Origin: Pycnococcus provasolii
Lineage: Eukaryota; Chlorophyta; Pseudoscourfieldiophyceae; Pseudoscourfieldiales
Length of the DNA: 64,000 bases
Reading direction: 5' to 3'
Assembly (NCBI GenBank): GCA_049487715.1
Contig: CP150552.1
Location: 806,001 to 870,000, forward strand
Part shown: in pieces, positions 52,360-60,719 of the stretch
Layout: the number at the start of each line of letters is the position of its first letter
Numbering within the stretch: position 1 is the first letter of the stretch
Made by a program: the position numbers and the translations under genes
The notes under the pieces: model-generated
What the model saw: the letters and a program-made list of their open reading frames with translations, nothing else
The model's database searches: none
Told to the model about the DNA's origin: nothing

Positions 52360-54651
52360 ATGCCGCCTCCTCGTGCTCGTGCTCCTGTGCGTGTTCGCCT
52401 TGGCTGTCGTCGTCCTTTTGGCCTTCGTGTTCGGTCTTGTGGCATTCATTCGTCTCGTTCTTCTCGTTCTCGTTCTTCACGCCTTGTCTTTGCGCTCTTC
52501 GGCCTGGGTGGAGGAGGAGGGTCCGGAGGCCAGGGGGCGGCGGAAACACGAAAACGGAAACACGACAAGAAAATTGAAGACTCGCAGAACATTGTACAGA
52601 AAGTGTGGCGAAGTGCAACGTCAGCACTAGATGGTGACGCGAAACAGAATGACGCGAAAAACAAACAACAAAGGAAACAACAGAAAAATAAACACAAGCA
52701 AAGCCAGCAAGCGACGAGCACGCCAAACTGGTGGACGAGCGGGAAGGCGAACCTGCCGAGCATTGCAGTCATGGCGGTCGTCGTCGCCGCAATCTCCATG
52801 AAGGTGACCGAAGCAGCGCTTAACGCTATGGACGGAAAGACAAAGCGAAGGAGCTACGTGGACCTGCCCGACGACGAGAAACAACGCCAGAGAATGGCAA
52901 TGGAGACTTTCGCTAAGGCAGAGTCAGAGGCGAAGGCGAAGGCGAAGGCGAAGGCGGAGGAGAAGGTGCGTATTAGTGATGAAGCACAGACTATCGAAAA
53001 GGCGAAGGCGGAGGAGGCTTTCGCCCGGGCGGAGGCGGAGGCGAAGGCGATGTTGGAAATCGAGGCTCGTGCGAAGGCTGAGGCGGAAGCTCTTTTGAAG
53101 GCTCAGGCGGAGGCTCAGGCGGAGGCGGAAGCTATTGCAAGAGCGGAAGCGGAGGCGAAGGCTCGTGCTCAGGCGGAGGCGGAGGCGAAGGCCAAGGCGG
53201 AGGCGGAAGCTCGTGCCAAGGCAAAAGCGGAGGCTCAGGCCAAGCGGGAGGCAGAGGCGAAGGCCAAGGCTGAGGCAGTGGCCCGTGCCAAGGCAGAAGC
53301 GCAGGCTAAGCGGGAGGCGGAAGCGAAGGCGAAGGCTGAAGCGAAGGCAAAGGCTGAGGCTGAGACTCGTGCCAAGGCAGAGGCTGAAGCGAAGGCGAAG
53401 GCGAAGGCTGAGGCTGAGGCTCGTGCCAAGGCAGAAGCGAAGGCGGAAGCAGAAGTGCAGGCCAAGGCGGAAGCAGAAGCGCAGGCCAAGGCGGAAGCAG
53501 AGGCTCTCGTTAAGGCGGAGGCGGAAGCGGAAGCTATGGCCAAGGCAGAGGCGGAGGCTCTTGCCAAGGCACGAGCGGAAGCGGAGGCTCTCGCCAAGGC
53601 GGAGGCGGAGGCGGAAGCCTTATCTAAGTTGGAAGCAGAGACAGAGGCGAAGAGACGTGAGCTTGAGGAGGCGAAACGACGTCTCGAGGTTGCCGCGTCG
53701 AATGAGGCGCCGTCCACGCCTTCGCTGGCGGTGAGCGTATGCGCAACCCCTCACGTGATGAAAGTGGCGAAAGGTGGCGAGGACGCGTGGTGCGTCGCAT
53801 CCGTGGACGGCATACTGCAGTCTGGCTTCGCTACCTTGGACAAGGAGATGTCAGCAACAGCAGTGGGCGTCGCGGATGGCGTGTCCACGTGGAGTGAAAT
53901 GGGCGTGGACCCGAGCATTTATCCGCGTGACCTGATGGAGCAGACAGTGGAGTATTTTGCCACCACCGACACGCTCTCGTCCAACGACCACGTCGCGTAC
54001 GAGGCTATGCACTACGGATGGAGCAACGCAGACAGCGAGGGTGCAAGTACAGCGGTGGTGGCGGCGCTACGCGTGAAACAGGATGACGCCGACGGCGATG
54101 CTGGGAGCCTCATGCTGGATGTGGCTGTGCTCGGTGACAGCGCGGTGATGGTGGTGGGTGGCACGAGCTTGCGATCGGACGATGGACCGGCAAGCTACTT
54201 CCGCACGCCCGCACAGCTGCACGGGCCGAATTGCCCGTATCAGTTGCACAGCCTCGAGGTGTTTGCTGATTCTGACACGCCCGCAATGGCGGACCTGTAC
54301 GAGCTCTCCGTGTCGCGCGGTGACGCGGTGATTTTGGCGTCGGACGGTCTGTTCGACAACGTGTTCGAGCATGAGATTGTGGACGTGCTTCGATCCGCTT
54401 ATCGTCAGTCGGACGGCACACCAGCCACTGTCGCACGCCTTGCCGCCACCGCGCTCGTGGAGGAGGCTGCTCGCCGTCGCGAGGATGAGAGTGCGTCTAC
54501 GCCCTGGAGTGAGGCACGCGCGGAGGAGATTGAGGAGAATGCCGCGGACCTGCCAGGCTGGATGTCAACGATTGTGAAGACGACAGTGACAACGCGCGTT
54601 GGTGGCGGAAAGATGGACGACATCACCGCCGCCGTGTGCATCGTCGAGTGA
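52360..54651 (+). CDS. Plastid-type PP2C phosphatase with very long Ala/Lys/Glu helix
   Basis: Intronless, 763 residues from the ATG at 52360. An Arg/Ser-rich transit-like N-terminus is followed by one hydrophobic helix (PSIAVMAVVVAAISM). Residues ~183-445 are an almost uninterrupted A-K-A-E-A-E-A type sequence, predicted as one long charged helix. The PP2C domain fills ~455-763: GEDAWCV, VGVADGVSTWSEMGVDP, VAVLGDSAVMVV, VILASDGLFDNV and GKMDDITAAVCIV, including the metal-binding Asp positions. The VSTW and SDGLFDN motifs fit the PPTC7/PBCP subgroup; PBCP dephosphorylates photosystem II core proteins. A membrane-anchored plastid phosphatase on a rigid spacer is the inferred picture. Confidence 0.87.
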   Translation: MPPPRARAPVRVRLGCRRPFGLRVRSCGIHSSRSSRSRSSRLVFALFGLGGGGGSGGQGAAETRKRKHDKKIEDSQNIVQKVWRSATSALDGDAKQNDAKNKQQRKQQKNKHKQSQQATSTPNWWTSGKANLPSIAVMAVVVAAISMKVTEAALNAMDGKTKRRSYVDLPDDEKQRQRMAMETFAKAESEAKAKAKAKAEEKVRISDEAQTIEKAKAEEAFARAEAEAKAMLEIEARAKAEAEALLKAQAEAQAEAEAIARAEAEAKARAQAEAEAKAKAEAEARAKAKAEAQAKREAEAKAKAEAVARAKAEAQAKREAEAKAKAEAKAKAEAETRAKAEAEAKAKAKAEAEARAKAEAKAEAEVQAKAEAEAQAKAEAEALVKAEAEAEAMAKAEAEALAKARAEAEALAKAEAEAEALSKLEAETEAKRRELEEAKRRLEVAASNEAPSTPSLAVSVCATPHVMKVAKGGEDAWCVASVDGILQSGFATLDKEMSATAVGVADGVSTWSEMGVDPSIYPRDLMEQTVEYFATTDTLSSNDHVAYEAMHYGWSNADSEGASTAVVAALRVKQDDADGDAGSLMLDVAVLGDSAVMVVGGTSLRSDDGPASYFRTPAQLHGPNCPYQLHSLEVFADSDTPAMADLYELSVSRGDAVILASDGLFDNVFEHEIVDVLRSAYRQSDGTPATVARLAATALVEEAARRREDESASTPWSEARAEEIEENAADLPGWMSTIVKTTVTTRVGGGKMDDITAAVCIVE

Positions 54652-55805
54652 CAATAACACTTTTTCTTAATTTTATATTTATAGACAAGTTTATATCGAG
54701 TTTATAAAAAAGCTGAGATCCCTCATTCAGTAACGAAGTGTACTTTGCTCTATCCAGCGGTTGTCCATTCACACCATTCACTTTCACCATTCAGCCCATT
54801 CACCGGTGCCATTCACTTCGCGTTTTTGTACATTGCGCAGGTGATTTCGAAGGTTGTATCACTCTATCAGGGCGCTTTCGTTGGCTCAGTGAGGTCTCCG
54901 GTTGTGACTTGTTTTCGTTGATGTCGTCGCCATCGCCACCAACCATGCATCAACACGATGACTCAAGGGTCACACTTACTACTCTACCTGCGGCTAGAGT
55001 AGTATCTAAAGGAGTCCAACGTGTGGGAAAAGGGGCTGTCTTGGAGTTGAGACTGCAATCATGTATTTACAAACATTTTACACAAAAACTCCTCCGAGTT
55101 ATTTTCAAAAAAGTCCTCGTCAGCGTCTTCACCCCAATCACTGATGACACGCGCGTGGAAAACGTCCGTCTCCGCCTCGCTTTCCAAGAGTCCCGCACCT
55201 GCCTTCTAGATGAGCGGTCGCATCGTACGACGTGTCGTCGAGAAATAGTGCGGCGGCGCCACTGACGCGTGCGCGTATGCGTGCACGCGACGACGTGCTG
55301 CGCGTGCTGCGCTGCAGCGGATGATTGTGAGAGAATGCTGGCTCAAATCAGTCGAAACGAGTCGGAGCTCGGGTCGGAGGGAAAAAGCAGGTCGGGCCGG
55401 CCCGTCGGGTTACGGGGACCCCTTTTCCATGTGATTTTTCACTTTTACCAGCAACCATCCGGGATTCCTCGTTGGTCCCTCGCGGGAGTCGGTGAATCAT
55501 GCCGTGGGCCCGGAAAATCGGGCCCACCCGTTTGCACAAAACTTCAATGGCGTCGTGCGAAGTCCCCGACGTTTGCTTTGTGTGGGTGGGTTCTAGAGGT
55601 CCAATAACGATGTTAGTCTATCGGTTATGGTATCGCCGCGAGTTAGCATTCACCATTCACGACGCGGTGGCCGCTACAATACCCATTCACGCGCCATCGG
55701 CCATTCATTCCATTCAATATTGAATGAGCGATCCTAGTAAAAAAGTTACTCCTTGGCTTTTGACGGCTCTTCAAATGTAGTATTTCGGAATGTGGTCCGC
55801 GCTCT
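54652..55805. other. Gene-poor stretch with CCATTCAC clusters and a palindrome
   Basis: 1154 bp, the longest non-genic stretch. CCATTCAC-type units cluster at 54765-54815 and again at 55647-55717, in the same orientation. A perfect 9-bp inverted repeat is at 55504-55527. On the minus strand an acidic open stretch ends near 55065, but with frame breaks. Frames on the plus strand have no protein-like pattern. Confidence 0.6.
55504..55527. repeat. Perfect hairpin, 9-bp stem
   Basis: GTGGGCCCG, loop GAAAAT, CGGGCCCAC. The stem is fully GC-rich and contains GGGCCC twice. Confidence 0.95.
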
Positions 55806-56147
55806 TCAAGAAATACTCCGTTCCCTCGGGAATGCGCGAACGAGGGGCTTGTTGACTATGTGGTCGATGAGGGCCCGCTCCAGCAGCTCGTGACACGCTG
55901 TCGCGCCGCCAATAAACTCACCGTCATGTTTCGTATACTTCTCTACCAACCATTTGGCGAACCTACGAACAAGCATTTCATCACACGCAACTTCCTCCTT
56001 AAGACTGTCTAATCCTTGTCCATACACTTGTTTGCACTCCTCGCCGTTATCACGTCCGAACTCGAGGAAGGCCGCACGCACAGTCTTCTGCTGTGTTTGG
56101 AGGCTGGCCGACCTCCCAACTACGGACAAGGCCTCCGGCATCGGCAT
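55806..56147 (-). pseudogene. Fragment resembling the N-terminal domain of a tyrosine-recombinase (Crypton-like) protein
   Basis: A 113-residue open frame from the ATG at 56147. The helical segment DEMLVRRFAKWLVEKYTKHD followed by GEFIGGATACHELLERALID has the look of the core-binding (SAM-like) domain found ahead of tyrosine recombinases in eukaryotic DNA elements. No catalytic domain (R...H-x-x-R...Y) follows; the frame ends at 55806 and the next kilobase is non-coding with repeat clusters. It could instead be a small functional gene of unknown family. The call rests on overall pattern only. Confidence 0.3.
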
Positions 56148-56904
56148 GGCGAGAAAGAAAGAATGAAAGAATGGCGGAGCCAGAGGCTGTGAGGCAAGAG
56201 TCTTACAGTCTTACAGTCTTACAAGAGTCTTACAGTCTTACAGTCTTACAGTCTCTTACAGTCTTACAGTCTTACTCCCCTGGTCCACTCCTACAGGTAC
56301 CTCCCTGCAAGGCTGCAAGGCAACCACCTGCAAGGAAGTTCCCTCTCTCTCCCTCTCTCTCTCCCAACGGATACCTCCCAACGGATACCTCCCCTGTCCC
56401 AAAAAACACCCCCTCCCCCTCCCCCTGTCCCAAAGGTTTACCATATCCCCCAAAAATAACCATTTTCCAAAGTGGTAAAAACCCAAAATAGAACCAGATT
56501 TAACCATCAATTAAGTCCAAGATTTACAAAAACTTAGATCCCAATTGACGGTAGCTAAGGTCCGTAACAGTAGGTTGGTAAATACCACGTCTATTTGGTA
56601 GATAATGTACCTTAGGAAAAGGAGGAGATCGAGATCAGTGCAAATCCCGGTCGAGATACCGGGAATCCCAAAGAAATCTCCGCGAGAAATGGTTCCCCTT
56701 TCCCAGGCCGTTTTAGGGCGGAAGTGCCACGGTGGCACGTCTCGCAAGACGGACGGAGGACGGGGGGGGGAGGGGACGGGGAAGAGGGGACGGGGAGAGT
56801 GCCGTTTGGCGGCCGGAGCGGTGCAGCCGTGCAAGGCAGCGTTGCAAGGGTGCAAGTGGGTCAGTCGTTTGGATTGCACCCTTCTTAAATCACCCTATTT
56901 ACTC
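56148..56904. other. Upstream region of the channelrhodopsin gene
   Basis: 757 bp. It contains an imperfect CAGTCTTA octamer array (56197-56275), CTCTCTCCC and CAACGGATACCTCC duplications (56343-56392), a C-rich CCCTCCCCCT stretch, and A+T-rich sequence at 56480-56610. The channelrhodopsin frame is open upstream to 56605, but no in-frame ATG occurs before 56905 apart from the codon region near 56695, which reads as non-conserved sequence. Confidence 0.55.
56197..56275. repeat. CAGTCTTA octamer array
   Basis: About nine imperfect CAGTCTTA units, some separated by AGAGTCTTA, between the putative recombinase fragment and the channelrhodopsin gene. Confidence 0.9.
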
Positions 56905-58557
56905 ATGGCACGCTTGTTTGTAGGGTCAGGTTCACAAGAGGAGGCCGCGATGTCCTTCGCCCGAACGCTGCTCGCAGGAGGAGGAGGCTCGAACGATGGA
57001 GGCGGTGGTCACGGCGACGAGGAGGGACACGACATGATGGTGGCCCTGCAGTGGCTTTGCCTTCTCGTCAGCTTTTTTCTCTTCATCTTCTACCTCGTCA
57101 TGACGGCGCGCAACAAATGTGGGTGGGAGGTGACTTACATCTCTCTCATCGAGTTCGTCAAGTTCATCCTTGAAATATATTGCGAAACACTGCCGCCGGC
57201 AACCGTCTACCAGAAGAATGGCTACGAATACGTATGGCTGCGGTACGCCGAGTGGCTGCTCACCTGCCCCGTGATCCTCATCCACCTCTCGCGCATTGGT
57301 CTGCACGGCACGGAGGTGAAGTACGATAGCCGTACGATGCGCCTCATCTGCAGCGACATCGGCACAATCGTATTCGGAATCACTGCCGCCGCCGCACCAA
57401 AGCCAGAGAAGTGGATCTTTTTCAGCTGCGGCGTGCTCTATGGAATTTCCACATGGACGAATGCCTTCTTGGTCTATCGCAACGCATACCAACACATACA
57501 GGACAACTGCAAGAGCGTACTCTTGTTGAATGCAGTCGTGTTCTTCGGCTCGTGGAGCTGCTTTCCGCTGCTCTTCTTGCTTGGACCGGAGGGCAACGGC
57601 GTGCTCACACACACCGGTTCCATCATCGGACACTGCATCGTCGACCTCCTGTCCAAGAACTTGTGGGGCTTTCTTGCGTGGTACCTCGACTACAAGATGA
57701 TTCGCGTGGAAAGGAAGGAGATGTACTCGGAGGCACTGACGTTGAAAATAGAAGAAAGTCAGTCGGTTGCTCATGCAAGCTTTACTGGTGGTAGCGACCC
57801 GAACGGCGACAACGTCACGATTGCGATGTTGATGGTGGACAACTCTGGAACGAACGAAATCGCGGAGAAGCTGCAGAACATCTTCGAGAAGATCAGGGGC
57901 GAGAAGATCAGGAGGGGCGTTGACATCTCAATCTCAGGGACGCTGCCGGAAGCGCAGATGCATGTGGCACACGTGAGGCATATGGATATTCCCAAGGCAT
58001 TTATCGTGATGGTACCAAGCTCTATCCTAGACGACAATCGCAGCAGATGCGAGGCGCTGCTTGACGGTTCCAATACGATCATTGCGTTCGGTCCGCACCC
58101 CATGCGCAAAAAGGGCGATCCTGTTGATTGGTGGCGCGTGCGAGAAGGCATCTTCGTCATCGACAAGTTGAGTAGCGAGATGATCAAGCCTCAGATGGAA
58201 CTCGCGGTTTTGAAATCGCGCAAGTTTATCGATAAAAGTTGGAGGAAGATGAGCGCAGGCCAATCGTCGAGGTCTCCGGGCATGCTTGTTGACTCCGCGA
58301 AATCTTCGTTTGATTATGATAACGTCGCTGAGCCTGGTGAAATTGCCGGCTTGACGCCATCAAGGTCAAATCTGCTAAGGTCCATGAGCAGGGATGACAA
58401 ACTGAGGCTGATTGAGGGTATCATCGCAAATATCGAGCCACATCCATCCCACGACATTGAGCCGCATCAACTTGAGTACGGTCCGACCGGGACTCCGCGC
58501 TCGTCGATGTCTACAAGCAGAAACCAGCGTGTCGACTACGAAACATGGCAGCACTAA
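56905..58557 (+). CDS. Channelrhodopsin with conserved C-terminal cytoplasmic domain
   Basis: Intronless, 550 residues from the ATG at 56905 (an in-frame ATG at 56950 is the alternative). Seven membrane spans of a microbial rhodopsin are clear. The retinal Schiff-base Lys is Lys251 in VDLLSKNLW. Compared with Chlamydomonas ChR2 the key pore and gating residues are present: Glu83 (E90 equivalent), Glu90 (E97), Glu94 (E101), Arg113, Glu116 (E123), Cys121 and Asp151 (C128-D156 pair), His127 (H134), Asp247 (D253) and Asn252. ChR2 E83 is Val here. The EWLLTCPVILIHLS and SDIGTIVFG stretches are diagnostic. Residues ~300-400 form an alternating strand/helix domain. It should be an eyespot photoreceptor for phototaxis; this residue set suggests cation conduction. 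Confidence 0.95.
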   Translation: MARLFVGSGSQEEAAMSFARTLLAGGGGSNDGGGGHGDEEGHDMMVALQWLCLLVSFFLFIFYLVMTARNKCGWEVTYISLIEFVKFILEIYCETLPPATVYQKNGYEYVWLRYAEWLLTCPVILIHLSRIGLHGTEVKYDSRTMRLICSDIGTIVFGITAAAAPKPEKWIFFSCGVLYGISTWTNAFLVYRNAYQHIQDNCKSVLLLNAVVFFGSWSCFPLLFLLGPEGNGVLTHTGSIIGHCIVDLLSKNLWGFLAWYLDYKMIRVERKEMYSEALTLKIEESQSVAHASFTGGSDPNGDNVTIAMLMVDNSGTNEIAEKLQNIFEKIRGEKIRRGVDISISGTLPEAQMHVAHVRHMDIPKAFIVMVPSSILDDNRSRCEALLDGSNTIIAFGPHPMRKKGDPVDWWRVREGIFVIDKLSSEMIKPQMELAVLKSRKFIDKSWRKMSAGQSSRSPGMLVDSAKSSFDYDNVAEPGEIAGLTPSRSNLLRSMSRDDKLRLIEGIIANIEPHPSHDIEPHQLEYGPTGTPRSSMSTSRNQRVDYETWQH

Positions 58558-58791
58558 GGTTAATTAGTGGAAGCTTGCGCACGTAACGAAGACGAGCAAG
58601 CACGTACGTCGCACACGCACGGCTCGCATCGCCGCCAGGCTGTCGACAAGGGGCGAGTAGGAGGGAGGGAGAAGCAGGGAAGGGTCCTTTTGAGAAGTCA
58701 TGAGACGATTTTTGGTAACTTGTATGGGTACTGCACGGCAGTGGTAGTACTTAAGGGTAAACAATGTTACAAAAGGCCGGGTGCCAGGGAG

Positions 58792-59929
58792 CTATGTGCC
58801 ACCACCACCACCACTCTCCCGTCTCTCCTCGTCTCGCTTGATAGCCAAGGCATACACATCTCGCTTGCGTTGTCCTGTGATGGCCACAACCTCGCGCGTC
58901 GCCTCAGATGGACGCATACCTCTGGCAAAGCACGCGTCGAGCAGCTCCTCCACGCTCTCTTCCCCCTGCTCACGCTCCACCGCACCCTCCAAGACGAGCG
59001 TGACCTCGCCGCGTGCGCTGCGCGCGCCGTCGGCACGTCTCTGCTCGAACTCGACGCGCGCCTCGTCGAGCGTGCCGCGCCAGAGCTCTTCATGCTTTTT
59101 AGTCAGCTCTCGTGCGACGCAGACCCCTCTCGACCCGCCGCAAGCGTCGACGAGTTCGTCAAGAGTCGCGACGAGGTCGTGAGGCGGGCAGTACATAACG
59201 GCTGCACCAGGTGCGCGTGCGGCGGCACGTAGGGCGGCGGCACGGGCATCGCGTGGCGACTCGGGCAGGAATCCGAGGAATGTGAAACCGCGTTCGAGCG
59301 TGCCAGCTGTCCCGCTTTTTCGGTCGTCGCCACTCTGCCACATAGCCGCGACGGAGAGCGCCGTCGTTGCGGCGCACGGTCCAGGTATGGGCACGACCTT
59401 GAGACCCTCGCGACACGCCGCGGCAACGAGCCTTCCTCCCGGGTCGCTGACGAGCGGCGTTCCTGCATCGCTGACGAGCGCGACGCTCCCTCCCGACCTT
59501 AAAACTGCAAGAAACTTCTCCACGTTGCCTGCGTCGCGTTCGTTGTGCGCGTGGTGCGTTCGCATGCGTCCTTCGTTTGGGATCCCGAGCATATTCAGCA
59601 GTTTCCCTGTATTTCTGGTATCTTCCACCGCGAGCATGTCAGCTTTCGTGAGAATGCGAACGGCTCTGTGCGTGATATCTTCCATATTCCCGAGCGGCGT
59701 CGCGACGACGTAGAGAGCGGGTTCCAAAGCGGCTAACGTAGCGTGCGGTAAAGACTGCTGACCTGCTGAGGAGACGGGTGCTTGAGAGGACGAAGACGAA
59801 GACGAGGACGAAGGACGAGCGCACACCCCGAAGACGAAGGTTCCTTAAAGGCGAGTGCCAGGAGCACGCCGAAGCCGAAGCGCGCACGAGGAGGCGCACG
59901 CGGAGGCGCAGACTTGACGAGGCGGACAT
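58792..59929 (-). CDS. rsmI: RsmI-type rRNA 2'-O-methyltransferase, organellar (two exons)
   Basis: Minus strand: exon 1 59929-59827 (MSASSSLRLRVRLLVRA..., a transit peptide), intron of 61 nt with GTGTGC donor and CTCAG acceptor, exon 2 59765-58792; 358 residues. The splice is inferred because the enzyme frame has no ATG before its first conserved motif. The catalytic part has LYVVATPLGNMEDIT, VEDTRNTGKLL, HNERD, GGSVALVSDAGTPLVSDPG and VPIPGPCAATTALS, the signature of the SAM-dependent RsmI family that methylates C1402 of 16S-type rRNA. It is most likely plastid or mitochondrial. The intron is pyrimidine-rich and short, so its exact ends are less sure than the enzyme call. Confidence 0.85.
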
Positions 59930-59979
59930 GAGAGACTTCACTTTATCCGCTTCCTCTTCCTTCGGGGACAGGTCGGGGG

Positions 59980-60030
59980 CTAACCCTATCCCTAGCCCTA
60001 ACCCTAACGCCCTCCGTTGAAACCCTAACC
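59980..60030. repeat. Telomere-like CCCTAA array, degenerate
   Basis: CTAACCCTATCCCTAGCCCTAACCCTAACGCC...GAAACCCTAACC, about 75 bp before the ATG at 60101, in the 171-bp head-to-head gap with RsmI. Orientation is opposite to the arrays at 11039 and 32775. Confidence 0.9.
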
Positions 60031-60100
60031 GGATCCCCGGAACGAGTGCGTGAGTGACGTGACTTCATCTCCATCCCAGGTGCCCTTCATCGCTGCCGCC

Positions 60101-60658
60101 ATGCCCCAGGCGTCGTCGGACGCGCAAGACGTGCTGGCGTCCTCGTCTCATGCCGCGCTCGTCTCCGCCGTTGAGGGTTTTCTGTCGGATGCCGCAGTCT
60201 CCTCTAGCGCTCGATCGGCGTTATTAGGCCATATCCGCGCCGCCACTGAAAAGGAAGCGGAAGCACGAGAACGATCGATGCGGCCGAAAGAACGACGACG
60301 CGTGAGACAGGCCGCCATACTAGCACGCGAGCGCGACTTAGAAGAGCAGAAAAAAGCTGCGTCGGCCGGCACAGGTTTGCTTGGTGTTCTGGGATCTGTC
60401 CTTGCACCACCGCCGCCTTCGCCGCCGCCGTCGAATCCGCCGCAACAAATGGACGACGTGGCGGAGAAGGAGAACAACGACGTGGCGGAGAAGGAAAACT
60501 CTGAAGTCTTGGCGCAACCAGACGCGAAGATGGACCACGAGGTGGACCCTGTGTGCTTGCCCACGTCAGAAAGCGGAGGTGTGCTTACTTCCATCTGGAG
60601 TGTGATTGCGCCGCCGCCGCCGCCGACGACGACGCAACCTGTGCCGGTGACGGGTTAG
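60101..60658 (+). CDS. Small protein of unknown function with repeated hydrophobic-Pro motif
   Basis: Intronless, 185 residues from the ATG at 60101. An N-terminal helical region (HAALVSAVEGFLSDAAVSSSARSALLGHIRAA) is followed by a basic charged stretch (RPKERRRVRQAAILARERDLEEQKK). Two copies of a GLLGVLGSVLAPPPP / GVLTSIWSVIAPPPP motif bracket an acidic middle with a DVAEKEN(N/S) duplication. The twin motif suggests a short linear binding element used twice. No family recognised. TGTAA lies 29 bp after the stop. Confidence 0.6.
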   Translation: MPQASSDAQDVLASSSHAALVSAVEGFLSDAAVSSSARSALLGHIRAATEKEAEARERSMRPKERRRVRQAAILARERDLEEQKKAASAGTGLLGVLGSVLAPPPPSPPPSNPPQQMDDVAEKENNDVAEKENSEVLAQPDAKMDHEVDPVCLPTSESGGVLTSIWSVIAPPPPPTTTQPVPVTG

Positions 60659-60719
60659 GGGTAATGTAGGGTGTCATCTGATCAGTTGTAATACCTAGTA
60701 GAAAAGATAAAATCGCTTA

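Noticed and set aside
54738-55265. A 175-codon plus-strand frame as a gene
   Set aside because: It begins without an ATG, covers the CCATTCAC repeat cluster and has no recognisable domain.
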